DNA from: JACPTG01 sp964504135
GTDB taxonomy: Archaea; Nanobdellota; Nanobdellia; Woesearchaeales; UBA10216
Direction: 5' to 3'
NCBI GenBank assembly: GCA_964504135.1
Contig: CAZDCW010000010.1
Span: forward strand, 1-36,838
Length of the DNA: 36,838 nt
Shown here: in pieces, positions 31,408-36,838 of the stretch
How positions within the stretch are numbered: the first letter of the stretch is position 1
Layout: each line of letters opens with the position of its first letter
The notes under the pieces: generated by a model
Databases searched by the model: none
What the model was told of the DNA's origin: nothing
The model's input: only the letters and a program-made list of their open reading frames with translations
Program-made: the position numbers and the translations under genes

Positions 31408-31617
31408 CTAGTCTTCAACTTCCAGTGTTTTTCTCTTGGAATTCAGCCCGGAAAGTATCCTGACTTTCCTGCCGAAGTGGCGGCTTAACAGCTTCACCAG
31501 CTCAATGTTCGCCTTATTATCCTGAGCCAGCGCCTTCAGCCATACTGTGTAGGCTTCGCCATCCTGGCTGATTTCTGACCTGCCGCTTCCCGGCTTTGCC
31601 TTTACGGTGATTTTCAC
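31408..31617 (-). CDS. DUF167 (YggU) family protein
   Basis: 69 aa. KITVKAKPGSGRSEI, VWLKALAQDNKANIELVKLLSRHFG and VRILSGLNSKRKTLEV are the family pattern (KV-x-P-x-x; A-x-x-x-x-A-N; G-x-x-S-x-x-K-x-x-x-I). The start codon is GTG, supported by a TATA box 30 nt upstream. The molecular function of the family is unknown. The upstream region is shared with the divergent gene at 31692. Confidence 0.88.
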   Translation of the reverse strand: MKITVKAKPGSGRSEISQDGEAYTVWLKALAQDNKANIELVKLLSRHFGRKVRILSGLNSKRKTLEVED

Positions 31618-31637
31618 AGTTTTTTTGAAAAGCGAAA

Positions 31638-31648
31638 CTTATATATAG
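31638..31648. promoter_or_regulatory. bidirectional TATA element
   Basis: CTTATATATAG reads as a TATA box on both strands. On the minus strand it is 30 nt from the GTG of the DUF167 gene (leaderless). On the plus strand it would start the gene at 31692 with a leader of about 24 nt that contains GAGGT (31678-31682). Confidence 0.55.
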
Positions 31649-31691
31649 GGTTATTGCCTGTTTTTGGCTTTGGAAAAGAGGTAATTGGCCA

Positions 31692-32204
31692 ATGCTTGAA
31701 GACCAGGAGTCTGATTCTCAGATTGTGGACACTTCCCTTTTTACTGAAAGCCGGGATAGCGAGCGCCTCAGGGAGTCTGTTGAGAAGCTGACCAAGGCTG
31801 TTGAGGGGCTTTCCGATATTTTCAGGAGTGCCAGCGCTGACATTCATGCCGAGGCTGAGGATGACCTTGGGAAGAAGATGGATATTCTTATTAGGCAGAA
31901 CAGGGACATTGCCAAGGCGCTTATAATGATTCTTGACGTGCAGAAGGAGTATCTGCCAAGGCTTGCTGAGCACAGGAAGGCGAAGCCTGAGCATGCAACG
32001 GTTGTAATGCCCGCTGTGACTCCTGTTTTGCCTGTGCCCGAGCAGGCAATGCCTCCACCAATGGACCTGGATGCAGTACAGCATGATTTGGAGCCTATGA
32101 TGCCCCCTTCACCAGGCTATCAGGAGCAGTTGCCGCCGATGCCCTCTGCCCCTGCCGTGCCTGAGCCTCCAAAGAAGAGGGGATTTCTTGGCTTTGGAAA
32201 ATGA
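31692..32204 (+). CDS. coiled-coil protein with Pro-rich tail, 170 aa
   Basis: Residues 20-100 are helical and coiled-coil-like (ERLRESVEKLTKAVEGLSDIF; DLGKKMDILIRQNRDIAKAL). Residues 115-160 are Pro/Met-rich and probably disordered. The end KKRGFLGFGK is a short basic-aromatic motif that may bind a partner. No membrane segment is present. It overlaps the next gene in ATGA. No family is recognised. Confidence 0.7.
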   Translation: MLEDQESDSQIVDTSLFTESRDSERLRESVEKLTKAVEGLSDIFRSASADIHAEAEDDLGKKMDILIRQNRDIAKALIMILDVQKEYLPRLAEHRKAKPEHATVVMPAVTPVLPVPEQAMPPPMDLDAVQHDLEPMMPPSPGYQEQLPPMPSAPAVPEPPKKRGFLGFGK

Positions 32205-32464
32205 GCAGGCTCACCCACTTGTTCAGGCACCTGAGCTATGCCGCAAAGAATAACCGCTCCAGCCCTGCCTGGGAGGTTTACAGGCGTGCTGCTGGCCTTG
32301 AGCAGCAGGCTTTGAGGGAAGAGTTGAAGAAGCAGCTTGCACTGCTGGAACGCCAGCTTCTGAAGCTGAAGGGAACCCACAGGGATGAGTTAAAATTTAT
32401 CACGCTCCAGGAGAAGATTCTGGCCCTCAGGCGCAGGCTCCTGCCTACACGTCCCGCCCCATAA
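32201..32464 (+). CDS. basic helical protein, 87 aa
   Basis: Translationally coupled to the coiled-coil gene by a 4-nt overlap. A basic N-terminus (SRLTHLFRHLSYAAKNNRS) is followed by a long heptad-like helix (EQQALREELKKQLALLERQLLKLKG). The two products probably work together. Its 3' end overlaps the convergent histone-fold gene by 20 nt. No family is recognised. Confidence 0.65.
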   Translation: MSRLTHLFRHLSYAAKNNRSSPAWEVYRRAAGLEQQALREELKKQLALLERQLLKLKGTHRDELKFITLQEKILALRRRLLPTRPAP

Positions 32465-32639
32465 GGGTTTTCCTTTTGTTTTCATTCGCCCTTCTCACAG
32501 ACTCCTCAACGATTTTCCTGACTTTTTTGTCCAGGGCAGGCAGGTAGTCTGATGTTATGTTGTTCACAGGGAGCTTCATATCTTTGGAAAGCTGCCTGAC
32601 CAGCGCTGTTACCTGGGCTTTTACTATTATGCCTGGCAT
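32445..32639 (-). CDS. DUF1931-type histone-fold protein
   Basis: 64 aa. KLPVNNITSDYLPALDKKVRKIVEESVRRANENKRKTLMGRDV follows the archaeal histone-fold pattern as seen here in parts: a short first helix, a long second helix (ALDKKVRKIVEESVRRA), then the R-K-T-x-x-x-x-D loop. The chain ends at this loop, so the third helix is lacking. It may bind DNA or a partner. The ATG at 32639 is chosen because GGTGG lies 6 nt before it; GTG at 32648 is within that site. It begins just after the stop of the large secreted protein. Confidence 0.7.
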   Translation of the reverse strand: MPGIIVKAQVTALVRQLSKDMKLPVNNITSDYLPALDKKVRKIVEESVRRANENKRKTLMGRDV

Positions 32640-32651
32640 TTTTTCCACCTT

Positions 32652-35195
32652 TTATGTCATATATGCTGAGGGGTTCTGCCTTCTGACCATTTCAACATAG
32701 CTGTTGCCGCATACGCAGCCGTTGTAGCAGCGCAGCGCATAGTCCCACCCATAATACCTGCCGCATGTGCATTCAGGCTTGGGGTTTGACTGGCCCCCGT
32801 CATAGCAGCTTTTCAGCAGCCTTATCCCTGCCTCTATGTTGCAGGCAGTGTCGCGCACATCCTTGCCGTTGCATGACTCAGCGCCGGTGCACAGGCCTCC
32901 TCCTGGCCTGTAGTTAATGGCGCCTATGCATTCAGTGTGGCCTTTCTGGCAGGTATATATCTGCATTACGCCATATGAGCATCCGCCATCGCCTATGACA
33001 AGGCTGCCGTCGGCATTATGCTGCCTTATTCCGCTTTCCTGCATCGCAACCTGCAAGGCTGTCCTCAGGTCAACGCCATACTTGGCAGCGAATGTTTTTA
33101 CGAGCTGGACTTCGCTCTGCCCTGCGGTAACGGTTGTCTCTGGCCAAATCAGCCCGCCTCCGCCTAACCCTCCGCCTGCGCCTGTAACAATCCCGCAGCC
33201 CTTGGCCAGGAAGGCTGTTTTTTCGCTGTCTCCAGCGCACTTTGCCCTGTTCTCCTTTTTTCCGCTGTCTGTTATCTCTATGCCTGTATATGTCCAGTAA
33301 TAGTTGCCACTCTTGCTGCACACAAGGGCTTCGCAGTTTTCTCTTCCCATCTTGTTGGACTTATCCGGGTATATGTCTGCTGCTGTGCAGCATTCCTTTA
33401 CGAATCGGTCCGCGGCCAGCTTGTCAAAATCCTCCTTGTAGTTGTGCGACAGAAGTATTTCAAACTCAGGCCTTCCGGCCACGCTTAGCTGGCGCCTGAA
33501 GCAGTATTGCTCCTTCCCCTTTGCCACTGCGGCCCGAAGTGTAGCCCTTTCAGCTATGCTGGGCTGCTCCTTCACAGAAAGCTCTGCAAAGTCCTGGATG
33601 GCTCTTGCCTTTTCCTCATCATAGATTACAGTCACCGCCTTGCCGCCGCATTTGCAGCTTTGCACAAGGTACTCGTCTGCTGTGGTGCTTTCAGGGCATT
33701 CCCTGGCCACGCCTCCTGTGCCTGGCAGGATTAAAGTTCCTTCTGCGCTGCTGCATGGCTGGTGCTCGTTTTTTACTGTCAGCTCAAACCTGTTAGGGCT
33801 TCCTGCCTTTTTCATTTCGCTGAATGGTATAAGGAATGTGTTTTCCTGGCTGATTGTGTTTGTCTGCTGCGGCTCGAAAGTCTTTCCTGTTGCGCTCCTG
33901 ACGACACATGAGTCATCGCATACGACATCAAGCTTTACATTCGAACTGTCCGGGAAGCAGCCAGTTCCCTTGACTTCCCTTACTGTGAATTCAAAGCTGC
34001 CCTTTCCCCCAATGTCCTTCAGCTTTTCGTACCCATAGGTGTCGGGTGTGGACGGGTTGCTGTCCCAGTCCTTCTTCTCGCATTTCCTGTTTGGCTCGCC
34101 GTGTTGGGGTAGCGCATTTCCCTCGCCAGCCCTTTTTACCTCCCTGCCCTGGGGTGCGTAGATTGGCCCATCTTCTGCCCCATGGGAGGTTTTGTCGGCC
34201 TGCTCTGGGGTTACAACCTCATTGCCTTTTTTTATAAACCACCTCGGGCAGTTGTAGAATTGGCTCCCGCTAAGTTCACCCTCGATTATTTCGTAGCAAG
34301 GCTCCTTGTATATCCAGCCAAGGTTTATGGCCTGGTCATTGCCGCCTGAGCATGACTTGACTATTGCAAAAGTGGTGAAATGATGTGCCTGCGCTGTCAC
34401 CTTCCTTCCGGCCTTGTCAACAACGCTGTCAAGGCTCCGCCAGGCGTCAAGGTTCAGGTCATAGTAGGCTATGGCCAGAGTGTCCTCATCATATCCTGGC
34501 GGAAGCATGTCAGGCTCATACCTGATTGTTATAGTGACCGGCCTGCTGAACCAGGCTCCATCAGGCAGGGCGTCATACACGAAATTGCCCAGCACCGGCG
34601 TGTTCACCATTCCGTTGGCTGTCTTTGACGTGAGCTTCACTACAACCTGGCTGACAGGCTGGCCTGCCAGCGTTGCGGCAACATCACCGGAAAACCTGAA
34701 CTCTGCCTGGCCGTCAGGGGAGAGAAGCGTAAGCCCGCCGCCAGAAACTGGAAGGGTTGCCTCTCGCTTTGCACTAAGGAAGTAGCTGAACTGCCTCAAC
34801 TCGTGCCTTGATGCGCCCAGGCCCAGGGTTATTGGATAATCCAGGCTTGCAGCCGCACTGTCATCTGTAATCATGACAGTTGATGCAGCTGCTCCAGCTT
34901 CAAAATAGACGCCGGATGCCTCCGGCCTTCCAACGCAGAGGGGCATGTAGTCATTCATGTAGGCTTCAATCAGTTGCTTATCATCCCCGTACAGCCTTCT
35001 TGCCTCAAGCAGGGAATGCTCAAGGCAGGAGTTTACAAGGGCTTTTGTGGCGACAGCCTGCTGGTTGAGGATGCCTGCATCCTGCGGCTGCCTGGCTGCG
35101 CTTGAGTCCGCATACAGCTTTGCCAGGCCAAGCAGAATTATCGCAACCAGCATCAGGAGCATGAACACCGCCAGCTGCCCCTTTTTTCCGGACAT
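32652..35195 (-). CDS. large secreted protein with C-terminal lytic-transglycosylase-like (SLT) domain
   Basis: 847 aa. The N-terminus GKKGQLAVFMLLMLVAIILLGL is a basic turn plus membrane helix of the kind seen in many archaeal surface proteins. Residues about 155-285 are beta-rich (ending HHFTTFAIV). Residues 285-690 are Cys-rich. Residues about 700-847 look like an SLT/lysozyme-like domain: catalytic Glu candidate Glu720 (VAMQESG), YGVMQIY (741-747), ACNIEAGIRLLK and ALRCYNG (820-826, cf. ALAAYNAG). Many Cys suggest disulphides. TTTAAATA lies 30 nt upstream. It would cleave peptidoglycan-like polymers, or be a binding remnant. Confidence 0.7.
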   Translation of the reverse strand: MSGKKGQLAVFMLLMLVAIILLGLAKLYADSSAARQPQDAGILNQQAVATKALVNSCLEHSLLEARRLYGDDKQLIEAYMNDYMPLCVGRPEASGVYFEAGAAASTVMITDDSAAASLDYPITLGLGASRHELRQFSYFLSAKREATLPVSGGGLTLLSPDGQAEFRFSGDVAATLAGQPVSQVVVKLTSKTANGMVNTPVLGNFVYDALPDGAWFSRPVTITIRYEPDMLPPGYDEDTLAIAYYDLNLDAWRSLDSVVDKAGRKVTAQAHHFTTFAIVKSCSGGNDQAINLGWIYKEPCYEIIEGELSGSQFYNCPRWFIKKGNEVVTPEQADKTSHGAEDGPIYAPQGREVKRAGEGNALPQHGEPNRKCEKKDWDSNPSTPDTYGYEKLKDIGGKGSFEFTVREVKGTGCFPDSSNVKLDVVCDDSCVVRSATGKTFEPQQTNTISQENTFLIPFSEMKKAGSPNRFELTVKNEHQPCSSAEGTLILPGTGGVARECPESTTADEYLVQSCKCGGKAVTVIYDEEKARAIQDFAELSVKEQPSIAERATLRAAVAKGKEQYCFRRQLSVAGRPEFEILLSHNYKEDFDKLAADRFVKECCTAADIYPDKSNKMGRENCEALVCSKSGNYYWTYTGIEITDSGKKENRAKCAGDSEKTAFLAKGCGIVTGAGGGLGGGGLIWPETTVTAGQSEVQLVKTFAAKYGVDLRTALQVAMQESGIRQHNADGSLVIGDGGCSYGVMQIYTCQKGHTECIGAINYRPGGGLCTGAESCNGKDVRDTACNIEAGIRLLKSCYDGGQSNPKPECTCGRYYGWDYALRCYNGCVCGNSYVEMVRRQNPSAYMT

Positions 35196-35236
35196 GGCTG
35201 GCTTTCCGCCCGGCGCTTATTTAAACTTTTGCAGAA

Positions 35237-35353
35237 CTATGCAGACCTCAGGGCCTTTCGCTTCCTCTGGCGCTTCAGCCTCTTGATTCGCTTGCGCTGC
35301 CACTTCCAGCGCATCTGCCTTTTTTTCTTCCACCTGCGCGAGCTTCGCTTCAT
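35237..35353 (-). CDS. rpl41e: ribosomal protein eL41
   Basis: 38 aa if started at 35353, of which the last 25 (ATG at 35314) are the classical eL41: MRWKWQRKRIKRLKRQ and then KRKALRS, matching the family pattern M-R-x-K-W-x-x-K-R-x-x-R-L-K-R-x-R. It is a single basic helix of the large subunit. A minus-strand TTTAAATA (35385-35378) lies 32 nt before the ATG at 35353, favouring a 13-residue N-terminal extension (MKRSSRRWKKKRQ); starting at 35314 with a leader is the alternative. It lies between the large secreted protein and an unknown gene, both on the same strand but with their own TATA boxes. Confidence 0.85.
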   Translation of the reverse strand: MKRSSRRWKKKRQMRWKWQRKRIKRLKRQRKRKALRSA

Positions 35354-35376
35354 CCAGAGCTTGCAAAAGGCAGGTG

Positions 35377-35889
35377 TTATTTAAAGTTAGTGGAAGGTTC
35401 ACGCGCCCGTCCATATTCATGCGAAATGTACTGCCAGACAACCTGCATGTTATGCCTGATGAGCCAGGACCTGCTGGCATCTCCTGCTTTATGTCTTGCT
35501 GCGAATCCTCTTGCCTTTGTCTCAGCATCCAACGCATACTGAACAACCTGTTCAAGCGGAAATGCGCTGAGAATCTCATACGCCTGCTGCCTGGCCATGC
35601 TTAAAGGTCCTTTTCCAAGAAGTTTGTCCCAGAGCCCTGTTATTTTTCCTGCAGCTCCCAAAGCGCAGGTGATATCCTTCGAGACTGATGCAAGATGCCC
35701 ATCAATCGATTTGGGGCTGAACCAGCCTGTGGAATAAATAACGGATTCATTCCGCGCAGAATCCAGATGCCTGTCAACAAGTGCCTGGCCTTCGAACCTT
35801 GGGATGTCTGGAACCTCGCGGCCTGCCTGGGCTTCTTCTTTAACCTGCGGCCTGGCTGAAAAGTATCCTGGAATGGAAATACTTACCAT
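35377..35889 (-). CDS. unknown protein, 170 aa
   Basis: Soluble and mainly helical in the C-terminal half (ARQQAYEILSAFPLEQVVQYALDAE; SWLIRHNMQVVWQYISHEYGR). A minus-strand TTTAAATA lies 28 nt before the ATG. No family is recognised. The TATA box of eL41 sits at its stop codon. Confidence 0.6.
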   Translation of the reverse strand: MVSISIPGYFSARPQVKEEAQAGREVPDIPRFEGQALVDRHLDSARNESVIYSTGWFSPKSIDGHLASVSKDITCALGAAGKITGLWDKLLGKGPLSMARQQAYEILSAFPLEQVVQYALDAETKARGFAARHKAGDASRSWLIRHNMQVVWQYISHEYGRAREPSTNFK

Positions 35890-35928
35890 TGAAGCATAAG
35901 AAAAGCAGCTATTTAAAAAATTGATGTA

Positions 35929-36003
35929 TGCCTCGCCTGGGATTTGAACCCAGGTCGCGGCCTCGAAAGGGCCGCATGATTGGCCGGACTACACCAGCGA
36001 GGC
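35929..36003 (-). tRNA. tRNA-Glu (anticodon UUC)
   Basis: 75 nt with discriminator A. Acceptor stem GCCTCGC / GCGAGGC; D arm with GTGTAGTCCGGCCAATCAT, as in archaeal tRNA-Glu; anticodon stem CGGCC / GGCCG around the loop CTTTCGA (anticodon TTC); T arm CTGGG-TTCAAAT-CCCAG. CCA is not encoded. A minus-strand TATTTATA (36038-36031) lies 35 nt upstream. The T6 run after the gene (35920-35915) can terminate it and is also part of the TATA box of the next gene. Confidence 0.95.
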
Positions 36004-36051
36004 AGAAAAAAAGCGATGTCCGGCTCTGCCTATAAATAGTTTGCGGGTGTA

Positions 36052-36531
36052 TCAGCCAGCCCATTCCCGGGCCTGCCTTATCAGCCATTCCGAATAAGGC
36101 ATAAGCCTGACGCAGTAATTTCGGAGTTGCCCGCTGCCATAGCCTTGGTTAAAGGACAGCTCTATAGTCGGCAGGAATTCCGCGTTCTGTGTCTGGAGCC
36201 TGCCCTCCTGTGGCTGGCCGTCCACGAAGCGGCAGGTGAGGACATCAGGCCTGTCGACATCCCTTACGGTTACTTCAGCGTCATGTGCGGTGTAGGAAAT
36301 CCAGACAGCAAGGTCGCTGCGGCCATTGTAATCACGGACAAAAACCTGGCCATCCATTTGTCCGGAGGCATTTACCCTGTCAACAATCCTTGGCTCTGAT
36401 GGAACATAGCTGGCCGCAGCAGGCATGTGTAAAGGAATCGTGGCCAGGGCAATGAATGCAGGCCACGCAACCAGTGAGGCAGGCAGTGCATTAAGGTACA
36501 ATTGCCCTAACCCCTGCGGAATAATTCCCAT
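36052..36531 (-). CDS. unknown exported protein, 159 aa
   Basis: A hydrophobic N-terminus (ASLVAWPAFIALATIPLHMPAAA) acts as a signal or anchor. The rest is beta-rich (VFVRDYNGRSDLAVWISYTAHDAEVTVRDVDR). Two Cys (in LTCRF and NYCVRL) could form a disulphide. Minus-strand TATTTAAA lies 30 nt before the ATG. No family is recognised. Confidence 0.65.
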   Translation of the reverse strand: MGIIPQGLGQLYLNALPASLVAWPAFIALATIPLHMPAAASYVPSEPRIVDRVNASGQMDGQVFVRDYNGRSDLAVWISYTAHDAEVTVRDVDRPDVLTCRFVDGQPQEGRLQTQNAEFLPTIELSFNQGYGSGQLRNYCVRLMPYSEWLIRQAREWAG

Positions 36532-36620
36532 TGTTAAGGGTCATTGAGGGGGGTTTAAATAACTGCCCAAAAATTAAGCTGTAAAGCAAACGTCTGGCAA
36601 ATGGAAAATTAAACAATAGG

Positions 36621-36630
36621 TTTAAATATA
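36621..36630 (+). promoter_or_regulatory. TATA element of the DUF4258 gene
   Basis: TTTAAATATA, 42 nt before the ATG at 36663, implying a short leader of about 12-16 nt. Confidence 0.5.
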
Positions 36631-36662
36631 TCTAATGATATCAATACATATTAAGTGCTATT

Positions 36663-36838
36663 ATGGACATTACTCAATACTGCTTTGAGATAAAAAGGCA
36701 CGCTTTCATTAGGGCAATGCAAAGGAATGTAACTCCAGACATGATTGAAGCAACCTTAAAGGGAGGGAAAATAGAGAAATTCGGAAAAAATAAGGTAAGG
36801 TTCATCAAGGATTATAAAAGATTCTCGGTCATCTGTGT
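36663..36838 (+). CDS. DUF4258-like protein, N-terminal part (cut by window edge)
   Basis: 58 codons are visible: YCFEIKRHAFIRAMQRNVTPDMIEATLKGGKIEKFG, split over helices, then VRFIKDYKRFSVIC. This fits the DUF4258 pattern: H-A-x-x-R-M-x-x-R-x-I-x-x-x-x-I-x-x-x-L-x-x-G followed by a beta hairpin. Such proteins often resemble RelE/BrnT-type toxins. The partner gene, if any, is outside the window. The gene is AT-rich. Confidence 0.65.
   Translation, partial: MDITQYCFEIKRHAFIRAMQRNVTPDMIEATLKGGKIEKFGKNKVRFIKDYKRFSVIC

Noticed and set aside
35217..35579. 120-aa frame overlapping two genes on the minus strand
   Set aside because: Its first part is a shifted reading of the gene at 35377-35889, and its last part is a shifted reading of eL41, whose family match is clear.

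Overview
This window is archaeal chromosomal DNA. Marker genes seen directly include both topoisomerase VI subunits, ABCE1 (ribosome recycling), a group II chaperonin (thermosome), the archaeal type D-aminoacyl-tRNA deacylase, archaeal TrmI, DUF99, a histone-fold DUF1931 protein, a tRNA-Glu without encoded CCA, and a hidden ribosomal protein eL41 gene. Many genes have a TATA box whose first base lies about 28-33 nt before the start codon, which implies leaderless mRNAs. Internal operon genes use GGTGAT/GAGGTG Shine-Dalgarno sites. Gene density is high, introns are absent, and the surface proteins start with a short basic GQLAVFMLL-type segment. This fits a small-genome, possibly DPANN-type archaeon, but the phylum is an inference. 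The contig has three N gaps (4467-4476, 29713-29793, 30011-30020).

Layout. 1-2213 (minus): KH-domain protein, top6B, top6A (cut by the window edge). 2338-4819 (plus): a family 2 glycosyltransferase, a chimeric gene whose N-terminus copies the D-aminoacyl-tRNA deacylase and whose rest is a membrane protein, the deacylase itself, and two tandem acidic microproteins. 5114-5851: trmI. 5841-11341 (minus): a small unknown gene and the UDP-GlcNAc route (glmS; then talC-glmM-glmU). 11454-12535: an AT-rich MNT/HEPN pair. 12683-19901: DUF99, a repeat-bearing membrane protein, two secreted proteins, a 696-aa membrane protein with a kinase-like catalytic loop, an AbrB-PhoU regulator, and two small membrane proteins. 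20219-21973: ABCE1. 22335-25425: a MacB/LolD-type ABC operon with a secreted Ig-like protein between ATPase and permease. 25582-27962: a cupredoxin-like membrane protein, a small membrane protein, a retropepsin-like protein and two VOC proteins. 28024-28975: an AT-rich patch of small genes. 29238-31200: DUF3467 and thermosome with a structured leader. 31408-36838: DUF167, coiled-coil proteins, the histone-fold protein, a large secreted protein ending in a lytic-transglycosylase-like domain, eL41, an unknown gene, tRNA-Glu, a secreted protein, and a partial DUF4258 gene.

The most novel signal is a family of five dispersed intergenic elements (4910-5061, 19910-19988, 20027-20187, 22053-22258, 25450-25519). 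They share blocks such as GACTCTTCGTG, GTGAACATTG, GTACACG..ACGAA and GCCACAGCCTGCT. They can be closed by a terminal stem, and their differences mostly preserve base pairing. They look like a structured non-coding RNA family, or an RNA-like mobile element. I do not recognise it as a named family.
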